Translations under genes and position numbers: made by a program | Origin: Clostridia bacterium | Lineage (GTDB): Bacteria > Bacillota > Clostridia > Caldicoprobacterales > Caldicoprobacteraceae | Reading direction: 5' to 3' | Length of the DNA stretch: 64,000 nt | NCBI GenBank assembly: GCA_017577715.1 | Contig: PKRC01000001.1 | Span: forward strand, 124,001-188,000 | Shown here: positions 23,098-32,423 of the stretch, piece after piece | How the letters are laid out: the number at the start of each line of letters is the position of its first letter | Position numbering within the stretch: the first letter of the stretch is position 1 | The notes under the pieces: generated by a model | Database searches by the model: none | Told to the model about the DNA's origin: nothing | Seen by the model: only the letters and a program-made list of their open reading frames with translations

Positions 23098-23454
23098 ATG
23101 GAGTATTTGAGGGCCTTTGTAGTTGGCGGTTTGATATGCGTTATCGGTCAGATACTCATCGATAAAACCAACCTGACGCCAGCTAGAATCCTGGTTTGTT
23201 TTGTGACGCTGGGTGCTATATTGACTGCCATAGGGGTGTATGAACCCATCGTAAAATTTGGCGGCGCAGGAGCTACCGTTCCGCTCCCGGGGTTTGGATA
23301 TACCCTTGCCAAAGGGGCAATGAAGGCAGTAGATGAGATGGGAGTTCTAGGCGCTTTTACGGGCGGCGTAAGGGCAGCTGCCGGAGGAATTACAGCAGCA
23401 GTGGTATTTGGCTATCTGGCAGCTGTACTGTTCAACCCGAAGATGAAGAGATAA
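23098..23454 (+). CDS. spoVAE: stage V sporulation protein AE (AEb type)
   Basis: A 118-residue membrane protein paralogous to SpoVAC, with the shared motif IGVYEPIVKFGGAGATVPLPGFGYTLAKGAM and three to four membrane helices. It completes the SpoVAC-AD-AE transport unit for dipicolinic acid. It is the last gene of the operon; no spoVAEa, spoVAF or germination receptor gene follows, and a bidirectional hairpin comes directly after the stop. Confidence 0.95.
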   Translation: MEYLRAFVVGGLICVIGQILIDKTNLTPARILVCFVTLGAILTAIGVYEPIVKFGGAGATVPLPGFGYTLAKGAMKAVDEMGVLGAFTGGVRAAAGGITAAVVFGYLAAVLFNPKMKR

Positions 23455-23490
23455 AAAAGAGGGGCACTTTAGTTTAGTACCCCTCTTTTT
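23454..23490. terminator. terminator between spoVAE and the convergent PBP gene
   Basis: AAAAAGAGGGG pairs with CCCCTCTTTTT (one C/A mismatch further in). A and T tracts on both sides allow it to work in both directions, for spoVAE on plus and the PBP gene on minus. Confidence 0.8.
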
Positions 23491-23538
23491 GTTGTTTTCG
23501 CCTTTTTTGTTTTATGACATCATCGCTGAACGATGGCT

Positions 23539-26379
23539 TTAAGGGAATGGTGGAGAGGGTAGATATTGATATTCGTCTGAGGTTTCCTGCTCAAGTTGGC
23601 TGTCTAATGCCTCGAAGATAGTTTTTGAAAGCTCTGATAATTGGGCCATGCTTTGTTCTACGGGCCGTGGGTCGAACGGTGGCAGCTGGGTCAATGGCTG
23701 TTTACCTTCTGCAGGAGGTTCAACCGTTGCCTGATTGAAGCTGTTGAGCAGTGCTTCAATCGCCTTTTCGAGGGTGTTACGTTCTTTGTCGCTCAACTTA
23801 TCTTGGTACTTGGGATCTGACATTTTAGCACGTATCGAATTAATTAGTTCCTGTGCACGCCTGAACAGCTCTTCCTTGAGTTGCTGCGAATTATACCATT
23901 CCTGCGTATGCAGCTGGCAAAAGTATTGATTATCCTCGGGGTTGTTGTAGTCAAGGGTTGAAAAATCCACCATATCCTTAAACGCACCTGGCAGATACTT
24001 TTGTAGTTGATCATCGCTCAACTGCCGGAGGGGTGAATCTTCTGGCAATACAACCACCGATTTTTTAACCACGTGCTCCGTCGGACAGTATGGCGAGGCG
24101 ATTTTACCCGAGTATTGGCATATCTCGACTTCCTGGTGCACATCGCATTTGTCCTTTGGAACGGCTTCTACCGGAAACCACTCAGTTACCAGCCCATGGC
24201 CGCTTGCGTCGTTTTCGCACAGCGTACCGTTAGGCAGCTTGCCAGATACGCTGCACACGATGACGCGTACTACTCCTTCGGGCACTTTGTCATAAAATGG
24301 CTTGTTTTCGAGATTCTCATGTATAGGCTCCATTACCGCTTTCCACAGAGGAGCGGCATAATATCCTCCTTGAGTATCATCCTTTAAGGGTTTCCAAAGG
24401 TCGTGGCCTATCCATACGGTTGCTGTATAATAAGGGGTAAACCCAGCAAAGTACACGCCTTTGAAATCATTGAGGGTACCGGTTTTGCCCGCAATGTGCA
24501 TGGCCTTCTTAAACTTGGCTCTGCTACCAGTGCCGCTATTTACCACCGTTTCTAACCAGTCGGTCAGGATGAAAGCTGTGCTTTCCTTGAAGACCACCCT
24601 TTTTACCTGAATGTTATCCTTGTTGAGGATCTCATTTCCGTCTCTATCCAACACTTTGGTAAAGGATACGGGGGTTTGGTAAACTCCCTTATTGGCTATG
24701 GTGGCATATGCCGCTGCCATTTCGATCATGTTTATTCCGTCCTGGCCAAGGGCAAGGTTGGACACCGCTTTTTCGTTTACATATGGCGAACTGGTTATGC
24801 CCAATTCCAAAAGCTTTTCAGCTGAGTAATTGGGGCCCACGCGTTCCTTTACTATTCTGGCGGCTGCCACGTTTATGGAATTTTTTATGGCTGAGCGCGC
24901 ATCCACAAGCCCCCTGAATTTGCGGTCATAGTTGAGGGGATAGCCCCTGCCGTTCCATTGGTCTTCTAACCCCTTTATAGGTACCGGAACGTCTTCCAGT
25001 ATGATTCCACCGGGATAGCCAGCTTCGATGAAGGGCCCGTATACAGACAAGGGCTTTATGGCCGAACCTACAGCCAATGGCTGCATGACCCGGTTGGTCC
25101 AGAAGCGGCCTTGAGGAGGAGTTTTCCCGCCCACAATGGCCCGTATTTCTCCCGTTGTATGATCTATTACCACCGCTGCTGCCTGTGGCTGCTGTATTTC
25201 ATTCCCCTGACTATCCTTTATAACCTTGTCCTTGGGGTTGGCCAGAGGGGGGAGATTCTTGTAGTTGTATACCGCTTCTTCGACAGCTTTTTGTATCTCG
25301 GGATCAACTGTGGTATATATCTTAAGTCCGCCTTCTTGGATCAGCTTCATGGCCCTCTGGCGGCCCTCATCGCCCGTCCAGCCGTAATGTTCCATTAGCC
25401 TGTCGCGAACGTCCAGTATGACGTATTCCACGAAATACGGCATGGGATAGAGGGAGTTACGGGTGGACTCTTTTCTCACGTAGAACCCTTGTTCTTCAGG
25501 GGTTTTATTTGGGTCCAGCTTGGCTTCCTCGTATTGTTCCTTGGTGATGAAGCCGTTTTCGTACATAAGGCGCAGCACTAAGTTGGTGCGATTGTAGGTT
25601 ATCTCGGGCTTTCTACTGGGGTCATATAAATTCTTCCTAGGGTCATAATAGTACGGGTTTCTAAGTATCCCCGCCAGGACAGCGCACTCCCTCAATGTCA
25701 AATCCTTAAGGTCTTTCCCGAAATAATCCTGCGCCGCCGTCTTTACGCCATAGTTCCCGCTGCCAAAATAGCTGGTATTTAAGTATGCTTCTAGGATCTG
25801 CTCCTTGCTGTATTTCTGCTCAAGCTGAATGGCCAGGTAGGCTTCCTGGATTTTGCGCTTATAAGAGCGCTCTGGAGTCAGCAAGGTGTTCTTTATAAGC
25901 TGCTGGGTAATGGTGCTGGCGCCCTGTATGGACTCGTTGCGTAGGTTGTTTATAATGGCTCCCACCAGGCGTTTGAAATCAATACCATGATGGTAATAAA
26001 AGCGCACGTCCTCAACGGCTATGACGGCGTCCTGCAGCATCTTGGGGATTTCATCCAGCGAAGCCCACACGCGGTTTTCGAGGCCGTAGTATGGGGTGAT
26101 CAGATTGCCATATCTGTCATATATGAACGAAGTTTCGCTCTGGTTTTCGATGCGCTCCAGGTCTAGGGTTGGCGTAGCGTCAAGGTATCCTTTTGCTATG
26201 CCTAAGAATGCACCAAATCCTGCAAAGCCCAAGAGTATGAAGAGCACCAAAAACATCTTTAAGGTGGTGACCAGTACAGATAATATGAAATTGGGTTGTC
26301 GAGTTTCCTTTTTGAAATAGCCTTTTATTTTATTCGCATCCTTTTTCTGGCCTTTATTCTCTTTGTCGTTTTTCTTCAT
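23539..26379 (-). CDS. class A penicillin-binding protein (PBP1A family), long form
   Basis: A 946-residue bifunctional peptidoglycan synthase. ATG 26379 is chosen because GGAGGT precedes it by five bases. A Lys-rich N-terminus is followed by a membrane segment (about 33-60), the GT51 domain (EDVRFYYHHG, E123) and a transpeptidase domain with SAIK (S439), SIN (501-503) and AGKTG (K632). The region after about 720 has repeated cysteines (VCSVSGKLPNGTLC, CDVHQEVEICQYSG, YCP) seen in other clostridial PBP1A proteins, then a coiled, Gln-rich tail. It converges on the spoVA operon. Confidence 0.95.
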   Translation of the reverse strand: MKKNDKENKGQKKDANKIKGYFKKETRQPNFILSVLVTTLKMFLVLFILLGFAGFGAFLGIAKGYLDATPTLDLERIENQSETSFIYDRYGNLITPYYGLENRVWASLDEIPKMLQDAVIAVEDVRFYYHHGIDFKRLVGAIINNLRNESIQGASTITQQLIKNTLLTPERSYKRKIQEAYLAIQLEQKYSKEQILEAYLNTSYFGSGNYGVKTAAQDYFGKDLKDLTLRECAVLAGILRNPYYYDPRKNLYDPSRKPEITYNRTNLVLRLMYENGFITKEQYEEAKLDPNKTPEEQGFYVRKESTRNSLYPMPYFVEYVILDVRDRLMEHYGWTGDEGRQRAMKLIQEGGLKIYTTVDPEIQKAVEEAVYNYKNLPPLANPKDKVIKDSQGNEIQQPQAAAVVIDHTTGEIRAIVGGKTPPQGRFWTNRVMQPLAVGSAIKPLSVYGPFIEAGYPGGIILEDVPVPIKGLEDQWNGRGYPLNYDRKFRGLVDARSAIKNSINVAAARIVKERVGPNYSAEKLLELGITSSPYVNEKAVSNLALGQDGINMIEMAAAYATIANKGVYQTPVSFTKVLDRDGNEILNKDNIQVKRVVFKESTAFILTDWLETVVNSGTGSRAKFKKAMHIAGKTGTLNDFKGVYFAGFTPYYTATVWIGHDLWKPLKDDTQGGYYAAPLWKAVMEPIHENLENKPFYDKVPEGVVRVIVCSVSGKLPNGTLCENDASGHGLVTEWFPVEAVPKDKCDVHQEVEICQYSGKIASPYCPTEHVVKKSVVVLPEDSPLRQLSDDQLQKYLPGAFKDMVDFSTLDYNNPEDNQYFCQLHTQEWYNSQQLKEELFRRAQELINSIRAKMSDPKYQDKLSDKERNTLEKAIEALLNSFNQATVEPPAEGKQPLTQLPPFDPRPVEQSMAQLSELSKTIFEALDSQLEQETSDEYQYLPSPPFP

Positions 26380-26430
26380 TTTTGACCTCCAATACAAGGC
26401 AAGTGTTTAATGATAGTTTGGTTTTTTTAT

Positions 26431-26439
26431 ATTATAGCA
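26431..26439 (-). promoter_or_regulatory. extended -10 promoter for the second PBP gene
   Basis: On the minus strand TGC-TATAAT (26439 to 26431) is an extended -10 element about 50 bases before the ATG at 26379. No good -35 is present at 17 bases. Confidence 0.5.
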
Positions 26440-26580
26440 CAATCTTTATGAAAATCCTATTAAAATTGTAGCCTTCCATTTTAACATTGTATTACAAACC
26501 ATTTATTTTCCCAAATTGTGCAGATTTGAGTAACGATTTATCAATGCGGCTCATAAACTGTAGGGGAGGTGTGTACCTTC

Positions 26581-27246
26581 ATGAGGCGCCGGAGAGGAAC
26601 GTATACAATCTTCATTATTATATTGATGGCACTTGCGATAGCACTCATTATATTTCTGATCATAGATAGAGGGATAAAGCCCACTGTTATAGCCATGTCG
26701 GAAGCCCAGGTGAGATACATAGCCATAAAAGCTATGAACAACGCCGTTAAGAAGGTGCTCAATAGCGATATAAAGTATACCGACCTCATCAATGTGATGA
26801 CCGATAGAAACGGCAAAATATCGCTGATACAAGCCAACACCATCAGAATGAACGCCTTAGCCACAGAGACGTCCAGCCTCGCCCAGGAGGAGATCCGCTC
26901 CATGGGGGCTGAAGGCATCTACATACCTTTAGGATCCATATTCAACAGCAAGATATTGGCTGGCTTGGGGCCAAGGATCAAAGTCACCATCATACCAATA
27001 GGATCGGTGGCCATAGATTTTGCCACCGAGTTTGAAAATGCCGGCATAAATCAGACCCGCCACAAGATTTACATGGTGATGGAGGCCAACGTCCGCATAG
27101 TCGTTCCCCTGGGCAGCGACACTGCCAATATAAAGACGAGGGTTCCAATTACGGAAACCATAATCGTTGGGGATGTACCCGATTATTACATAAACGTGGA
27201 AGGGACGAAAGAGGAGGATATCTTAAACTTGGTACCGGGCCCGTAA
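26581..27246 (+). CDS. yunB: sporulation protein YunB
   Basis: A 221-residue protein. A very basic N-terminus (MRRRRG) and one membrane segment (about 6-27) are followed by an extracytoplasmic domain with ISLIQANTIRMNALATETSSLAQEEI, IYIPLGSIFNSKILAGLGPRIKVTIIPIGSV and VRIVVPLGSDTANIKTRVPITETIIVGDVPDYYINV. This matches YunB, a sigma-E regulated membrane protein needed for full sporulation in Bacillus. ATG 26581 is preferred; GGAGG is 11 bases upstream and the in-frame GTG at 26569 touches it. It is a single gene between a PBP gene and the serine T-box. Confidence 0.92.
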   Translation: MRRRRGTYTIFIIILMALAIALIIFLIIDRGIKPTVIAMSEAQVRYIAIKAMNNAVKKVLNSDIKYTDLINVMTDRNGKISLIQANTIRMNALATETSSLAQEEIRSMGAEGIYIPLGSIFNSKILAGLGPRIKVTIIPIGSVAIDFATEFENAGINQTRHKIYMVMEANVRIVVPLGSDTANIKTRVPITETIIVGDVPDYYINVEGTKEEDILNLVPGP

Positions 27247-27285
27247 GATTAAAGCAGATAATTGGCATTTCACGGAAAAAAGCAA

Positions 27286-27314
27286 TTGACATATCATAGA
27301 GTTTGTTGTAAAAT
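27286..27314 (+). promoter_or_regulatory. strong sigma-A promoter of the T-box operon
   Basis: Perfect TTGACA at 27286-27291, a 17-base spacer and TAAAAT at 27309-27314, directly before the T-box leader. Confidence 0.85.
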
Positions 27315-27319
27315 TGACG

Positions 27320-27595
27320 ATAAAATAAATATGGGAAAGACGATGAAGAGGAATAGTAAATAGGGAGCGAGCCTATTCAGAGAGGTAGCGGTTGGTGCGA
27401 GCTGCCAAGGCGGCCCTATTGAATCCACCTCGAAGTCGGTTGGGAAATAACCAATCCCGGTGAAGTCCGTTATCCTCAAATGAGGCCCGGACGCTTCCGG
27501 CCGAGATAAGGCGGATGTTTCTGGGCGAAACAAGGTGGCACCACGTGAAGATATTCCCGTCCTTGGCTTACAAGGACGGGTTTTTCAATTTTTGT
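27320..27595 (+). promoter_or_regulatory. T-box leader, serine specific (UCC specifier)
   Basis: The conserved T-box AGGTGGCACCACG is at 27533-27545 and an intrinsic terminator CCCGTCCTTG/CAAGGACGGG plus T5 is at 27556-27585. In Stem I, GAGG and ATAGGG on the 5' side pair with CCTC and CCCTAT on the 3' side, leaving an internal loop with AGTA on one side and TGAATCCA on the other. In the usual layout the specifier is the triplet after GAA and before a purine, that is TCC (27424-27426), a serine codon. Uncharged tRNA-Ser would stabilise the antiterminator and switch on the two downstream serine genes, which agrees with the codon. Confidence 0.93.
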
Positions 27596-27624
27596 AAAAT
27601 TTTTTAAAGAGGAGGTAATGGCAA

Positions 27625-28773
27625 GTGAGGAAAGATAAGTTACTCATGACACCAGGGCCTACCATGATTCCCCATCGGGTTAGAGAGACCATGGCGAGGC
27701 AGATCATTCACCATCGCACTAAGGAGTTCGAGCGTTACTTTGTCAGGATGAATGAAAGCCTCAAAAAGGTGTTTCAGACCAACAACCAGGTGCTTACCTT
27801 GGTATCGTCTGGGACGGGCGGTATGGAGGCTGCGGTGGCCAACGCGTTTTCTCCCGGGGATAAGGTATTGGTGGTCAGCACGGGGGTGTTTGGCGATCGG
27901 TTTGTCAAGATAGCCACTCGATTTGGGTTGGACGTTAAAGTCATGAGCGTTCCGTGGGGGCGTGGCGCTGATCCGGAAGATATAAAAAAATTCCTGGACG
28001 GTCCCGAAGGCGATGGGATAAAAGGCGTGTTTGTCACCCATAACGAGACTTCTACTGGCGTAGCCAATGATATAAAGGGCATTGGAGAGGTGCTAAAAGG
28101 CCGTGATTGCCTGTACATCGTGGATGCCATAAGCTCCCTTGGCGGGATGGAGGTCAAGACCGACGAGTGGGGAATAGATATGGTGATTGCCGGTTCGCAG
28201 AAAGCCCTGATGTTACCCCCCGGGTTGGCCTTTGTAAGCGTGAGCGAAAAAGCCTGGAATGCCATTGAAAAATCCAAGCTGCCCAAATTCTACTTCGATT
28301 TTTTGGCATATAGGAAGTCTTTAAATGACAATACCACACCCTATACCACCGCTGTGAGCCTGGTGATAGCAGCCAGCGAATCGCTGGACATGATACTTGA
28401 GGAAGGGCTGGAGAACATCTTCGCACGGCACAAAAACTTAGCTGAAGCGTGCAGGGCTGCTGTTAAGGCTTTGGGGTTGGAGCTGTTTGCAGATGAGAGG
28501 TACGCCTCGGACCTCATCACTTCTATCAAGGCGCCCGAAGGGATAGATATAGACCAGGTGCGCAAGACCATGAACCTGCAGTACGACATAATGGTAACGG
28601 GTGGGCAGCAACATCTCAAAGGAAAGATCATGCGCATCGGCCATATGGGCTATGTGGATGGATTTGACCTTTTAAAGACCATTACCGCTTTGGAATTGTC
28701 CTTGTTGAAGGCAGGCTACAAGCTGGAGCTTGGGGCAGGCGTAACAGCTGCTCTCAAAACGCTGAAGATGTGA
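27625..28773 (+). CDS. class V aminotransferase of serine biosynthesis (serine-pyruvate/phosphoserine type)
   Basis: A 382-residue PLP enzyme of the alanine-glyoxylate/serine-pyruvate family, with LLMTPGPTMIP at the N-terminus, LVSSGTGGMEAAV (cofactor phosphate), VDAISSLGGME (Asp) and GSQKALMLPPG (PLP lysine). GTG 27625 follows GGAGG by nine bases. Such enzymes replace SerC as phosphoserine or serine transaminase in several anaerobes and archaea. Control by a serine T-box and direct linkage to serA make 3-phosphohydroxypyruvate:glutamate transamination the most likely role; that is inference from context. Confidence 0.88.
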   Translation: MRKDKLLMTPGPTMIPHRVRETMARQIIHHRTKEFERYFVRMNESLKKVFQTNNQVLTLVSSGTGGMEAAVANAFSPGDKVLVVSTGVFGDRFVKIATRFGLDVKVMSVPWGRGADPEDIKKFLDGPEGDGIKGVFVTHNETSTGVANDIKGIGEVLKGRDCLYIVDAISSLGGMEVKTDEWGIDMVIAGSQKALMLPPGLAFVSVSEKAWNAIEKSKLPKFYFDFLAYRKSLNDNTTPYTTAVSLVIAASESLDMILEEGLENIFARHKNLAEACRAAVKALGLELFADERYASDLITSIKAPEGIDIDQVRKTMNLQYDIMVTGGQQHLKGKIMRIGHMGYVDGFDLLKTITALELSLLKAGYKLELGAGVTAALKTLKM

Positions 28774-28783
28774 GGTGGTTTTG

Positions 28784-30379
28784 GTGAAGATACTTGTAAC
28801 CGAAAAAATAGCTAAAAGTGGTATTGAGCTGTTGCGTAACGATTTTGAAGTGGATGAGCGCACAGACCTTACCCCCCAGGCGCTGCTGGAGTGCATAGGC
28901 GAATACGATGCCCTCATCGTTAGGAGCGCTACAAAGGTAAACGCCGAGGTCATAGAGAGAGGGGTTAACCTCAAGGTGATCGGCCGTGCCGGTACGGGGG
29001 TAGACAACATCGACGTTGAAACGGCCACCAGAAAGGGGATCATAGTGGTAAACACCCCCGAAAGCAACAATATATCCACCGCAGAGCATACCATTGCTTT
29101 GATGTTGGCCCTGGCGCGAAACATACCACAAGCCTACACTACTTTAAAGGGCGGTAAATGGATACGCAGCAAATTCAAGGGAGTGGAGCTTTATAATAAG
29201 ACGGTGGTGATACTGGGTCTGGGTAGAATAGGCTCCAACGTGGCAACCAGGCTAAAAGCCCTGGGCATGAACGTTATGGGGTATGACCCATATATAACCG
29301 ATGAGAGGTTTGAAAAGCTGGGCGTCAAGCGACTAAATTCCATCGAAGAAGTTATGGCGGTGGCCGATTTCATAACTATACACCTTCCCAAGACCGAAGA
29401 GACGATAGGCATAATAGGTGAGAAGGAGCTTGCCATGGCAAAGCCAAACTTGAGGATAATAAACTGCGCGCGCGGCGGGCTGGTGGATGAAGAGGCCCTA
29501 TACCAAGCGTTGAAGAGCGGCAGAATCGCCGGTGCGGCCATCGACGTGTTCCAAAACGAACCAAAGGAGATGCCGGGCGGTGCTGAGTTTTACCATAAGC
29601 TGCTGGAGCTAGAAAACGTCATATACACGCCCCATCTTGGAGCTTCTACCGAGGAGGCTCAAGAAAACGTGGGGCTGGAGATCGCAAAGCAGGTATCCCA
29701 GGCACTAAAGGGCAACATAGTCAATGCAGTGAACTTGCACGGGCTTCACATCCGCAATATACATGCCCTGTCGCCTTTCCTGAAGCTGGCTGAAATAATG
29801 GGAAGGCTGTACTACCGGGCAGAAAAGCTCCCCGTACAGAAGGTCGAGATAATATACAGCGGGGATATAGCCAAGCAGGAGACCAAGATAATCACCCTTT
29901 CATATCTGTCGGGGTTGCTTGGATCCATCATAGAGGAGCGGGTCAACTTCGTGAACGTGGAGATGCTCATAAAGGACAGGGGCATTGAGGTGATAGAGAG
30001 CATCAGGAGCGAGGTGGACCATTACACCAATTTGATAACGGTAAAGGTCACCAATAGCAAGAAGGAGATCACCTTTGCAGGCACCGTATTTGGCAAGGAC
30101 GGGATAAGGATAGTCAATTTCGGCGGATACGAGGTGGATTTCGAGCCCACGCCCTATATGCTGGTCATACAGAATTACGACAGGCCTGGGGTTATAGGCA
30201 AGATAGGCACCATACTGGGCAACGAAAACGTCAACATCGAGACCATGAGGGTCAGCCAGAATCGCAAGGAAGGCAAGGCTTTGATGGTACTCAACGTAGA
30301 CCAGGAAGTCAGCCTTCAGGCTTTGAAGCAGATCGAGATGCTGGATAACGTTTTAAGAGTAAGCTTCATAAAATTATGA
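28784..30379 (+). CDS. serA: D-3-phosphoglycerate dehydrogenase
   Basis: A 531-residue enzyme; GTG 28784 (MKILVTEKI) is preferred, with GAGGTGG upstream. The NAD-binding motif GLGRIGSNVATRLKALG, the catalytic arginine region (INCARGGLVDEEAL), Glu in the DVFQNEP region and the histidine in YTPHLGASTEEAQ are present. A long intervening domain (about 320-450) and a C-terminal ACT domain (about 455-531, MLVIQNYDRPGVIGKIGTILGN) make it the long type that can respond to serine. It catalyses the first step of serine synthesis and is under the upstream serine T-box. Confidence 0.97.
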   Translation: MKILVTEKIAKSGIELLRNDFEVDERTDLTPQALLECIGEYDALIVRSATKVNAEVIERGVNLKVIGRAGTGVDNIDVETATRKGIIVVNTPESNNISTAEHTIALMLALARNIPQAYTTLKGGKWIRSKFKGVELYNKTVVILGLGRIGSNVATRLKALGMNVMGYDPYITDERFEKLGVKRLNSIEEVMAVADFITIHLPKTEETIGIIGEKELAMAKPNLRIINCARGGLVDEEALYQALKSGRIAGAAIDVFQNEPKEMPGGAEFYHKLLELENVIYTPHLGASTEEAQENVGLEIAKQVSQALKGNIVNAVNLHGLHIRNIHALSPFLKLAEIMGRLYYRAEKLPVQKVEIIYSGDIAKQETKIITLSYLSGLLGSIIEERVNFVNVEMLIKDRGIEVIESIRSEVDHYTNLITVKVTNSKKEITFAGTVFGKDGIRIVNFGGYEVDFEPTPYMLVIQNYDRPGVIGKIGTILGNENVNIETMRVSQNRKEGKALMVLNVDQEVSLQALKQIEMLDNVLRVSFIKL

Positions 30380-30395
30380 TTTTTTGAAATTCATA

Positions 30396-30424
30396 AAATC
30401 CGGCTCAATGCCGGCTTTATTTTT
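30396..30424 (+). terminator. intrinsic terminator after serA
   Basis: AAATCCGGC/GCCGGCTTT stem (one mismatch) with a TCAAT loop, followed by ATTTTTG, 16 bases after the serA stop. Confidence 0.75.
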
Positions 30425-30466
30425 GCCAAAAATTAAGTTTGCCTCTACCGTCATCTTTTTTTAAGG

Positions 30467-31078
30467 TTGAGGGATAATAAAGAATACACAGCGAATAAAA
30501 ATGGGGTCGATGCCAATGGGGATGCTTGGAAAATGCTGCAGGGGATGAAAAGAGGGAGACTTTTAGGGTTGCCCGTCATATCCGCCAGGACGGGCAAGAA
30601 GATAGGCGTTGTGGTGGATATCATATTTAAACCTGGACATCAAAAGATAAAAGGGTTGCTGGTGTCCAGCGAGGGCTTTGTGGAAAGAAAGATGCATATT
30701 CCTCTTGAACGGGTGCGGACCATAGGCAGGCACGCGGTCATAGTGGATGAGCCCCTGCAAAACGATGAAGGTTTTGGAGCTTTGCCCATGGAAGGGGACG
30801 AGGAGTATGGCAATAGGATTTTGGGACGCCAGCTTTTGAGAGGGGACGGGCAGGAAGTAGGGCTTATCAGCGATATAATACTAGACCCCAATGACGGTAC
30901 AATAGAAGGCTTTGAAATCTCCAGAGGGCTCATAGATGACCTATTGGAAGGGCGGTACGTCCTGCCATATGACGCATCCAATAGCATAAACGAAGATGCG
31001 GTGATCGTATCTATGGAACAGGTCCAGCAGCTAAAGGCATACAATAGAGGGATCAAAACTTTACTGGATATCAAATAA
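30467..31078 (+). CDS. PRC-barrel domain protein
   Basis: Up to 203 residues. Two PRC-barrel repeats are clear: RGRLLGLPVISARTGKKIGVVVDIIFKPG (about 29-57) and NRILGRQLLRGDGQEVGLISDIILDPNDGTIEGFEISRGLIDDLLEGRYVLPY (about 116-168). PRC barrels are found in RimM and in sporulation proteins such as YlmC/YmxH, and bind RNA or protein partners. The start is uncertain: the TTG at 30467 has only a weak AAGG site, and ATG codons at 30533 or 30545 are alternatives, just before the first barrel. It is followed by a small YtxH-like gene. Confidence 0.8.
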   Translation: MRDNKEYTANKNGVDANGDAWKMLQGMKRGRLLGLPVISARTGKKIGVVVDIIFKPGHQKIKGLLVSSEGFVERKMHIPLERVRTIGRHAVIVDEPLQNDEGFGALPMEGDEEYGNRILGRQLLRGDGQEVGLISDIILDPNDGTIEGFEISRGLIDDLLEGRYVLPYDASNSINEDAVIVSMEQVQQLKAYNRGIKTLLDIK

Positions 31079-31104
31079 ATTTGCAAGAAGGGAGTGGGAT
31101 GCTG

Positions 31105-31284
31105 ATGAACAAGTATCTAAGGGGCTTTATAGCAGGCAGCATGGTGGGCATTGCAGCCAGCATGCTTTTAATGTCCGATAGGGACAGCGATATCAAACGA
31201 AAACTTCTGAATGGCAAGAGTATCATGGACAGCGCTTCTCAGGTAATGGCTAGCATGCTGTCAGAAATGAAGGGAAGGAAATAA
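31105..31284 (+). CDS. small YtxH-like membrane protein
   Basis: A 59-residue protein; ATG 31105 has GGGAG ten bases upstream (an ATG at 31099 is also possible). It has a single hydrophobic Gly-rich segment (GFIAGSMVGIAASMLLMS) followed by a charged tail with KLLNGKSIMDSASQVMASMLSEMKGRK. The pattern resembles YtxH/DUF3918-like small membrane proteins; the family assignment is tentative. It is co-directional with the PRC-barrel gene (26 bases apart) and ends at a terminator. Confidence 0.65.
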   Translation: MNKYLRGFIAGSMVGIAASMLLMSDRDSDIKRKLLNGKSIMDSASQVMASMLSEMKGRK

Positions 31285-31287
31285 ATA

Positions 31288-31311
31288 GAGGCCCGGAAAC
31301 GGGCCTATTTT
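31288..31311 (+). terminator. intrinsic terminator
   Basis: AGGCCCG/CGGGCCT stem with a GAAA tetraloop followed by ATTTTA, three bases after the stop of the YtxH-like gene. Confidence 0.8.
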
Positions 31312-31345
31312 ACATACTAAAACAAAACAGGGTGGAGGCTGGCAT

Positions 31346-32392
31346 GTGAAGGCGTACAGGGTTTATATCATCTTGGGAGCAGCATTTTTGGTATTTTTCA
31401 CCTTGCTGTTTGCCGTGGTTTCCAATTGGGGGAAATTATCAAGCGTGTTACGCGTTATTTTCTTTGCAATCATAATTTCCTATATCCTGGTTCCTGTAAG
31501 CGAGTGGCTGGAGAGATTTATGCCCAGAAATGTTGCCATAATAGCGTTATTTGGCGGCGTAGCACTTTTGCTGGTAGCCATTGGGTTTTTGGTCGTACCG
31601 CCTTTCATAAAGCAGGTCATCTCTTTGAGCGAATACATACCGGAATATGCTCGCCAGTTGAAACAATTGGCTGCCGGTTTTCAGTCGAGGCTCAAAAAAA
31701 TGGGGCTACCTTATGGCGTGCAGCAGGCCATGGATGAGGCCATAGAGGATATACAGAGGCGACTGGTTGAGATCATGCGGCATACCCTTGAAAGGTTTAT
31801 GGGCGGTGCCTCTGGCTTATCTGAAGCCTTTATGATCCCAGTGCTGAGCTTTTATTTTTTAAAGGACAGGAAATACTTCAAAAGATTGATGGTCAACCTC
31901 ATTCCCCTTCGGTACAGGAAGGGCATAATGCGCACCTTCTCGGAGGTCCATTACATTCTAAATCGCTTTATAAGAAGCCAGATCATCGTATCGTTGGTCA
32001 TATGGGCTTTTACCACCATAGGATTTCTTATCGTCGGGATACCTTATGCCTTGCTCCTGGGGGTTGTGGCTGGCATATTTGAGATCATACCGTATTTTGG
32101 ACCGTGGCTAGGGGCGGTACCGGCTGTGGTAATCACCTTGCTCAATGCTCCATCCAAGCTGATCTGGACCATAGTAGTGACGGTAGCCGTCCAGCAGCTG
32201 GAGGGTAGCTTTATTACCCCTAAGATTATGGGCGACCACGTAGGGCTTCATCCCGTATATATAATACTGTCATTGTGGATTGGCGGGATGTTTTTTGGAA
32301 TAATGGGCATGCTTCTGGCCGTGCCTGTGGTGCTCATAATACGGGTTATAGTGAAAAACATATATTTAAGCATAGTGACTACCTCACACTAA
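31346..32392 (+). CDS. AI-2E family transporter
   Basis: A 348-residue protein with GTG start. About seven or eight membrane segments, a central soluble stretch rich in charged residues (about 100-165), and the family signature LLLGVVAGIFEIIPYFGPWLGAVPAVVITLL followed by ITPKIMGDHVGLHPVYIILSLWIGGMFFGIMGMLLAVP near the C-terminus. Members include TqsA, YdiK and Na+/H+ antiporters in halophiles, so the substrate is open. It stands just upstream of alaS, a frequent neighbour in Clostridia, but alaS has its own promoter. Confidence 0.9.
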   Translation: MKAYRVYIILGAAFLVFFTLLFAVVSNWGKLSSVLRVIFFAIIISYILVPVSEWLERFMPRNVAIIALFGGVALLLVAIGFLVVPPFIKQVISLSEYIPEYARQLKQLAAGFQSRLKKMGLPYGVQQAMDEAIEDIQRRLVEIMRHTLERFMGGASGLSEAFMIPVLSFYFLKDRKYFKRLMVNLIPLRYRKGIMRTFSEVHYILNRFIRSQIIVSLVIWAFTTIGFLIVGIPYALLLGVVAGIFEIIPYFGPWLGAVPAVVITLLNAPSKLIWTIVVTVAVQQLEGSFITPKIMGDHVGLHPVYIILSLWIGGMFFGIMGMLLAVPVVLIIRVIVKNIYLSIVTTSH

Positions 32393-32423
32393 GCGATAGC
32401 TTTAAAAGCAGAATTTGACATAA

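Noticed and set aside
26552..26559. CATAAACT as a sigma-E -10 for yunB
   Set aside because: The transcript would start at or inside the ribosome binding site at 26563-26568, leaving no usable leader.
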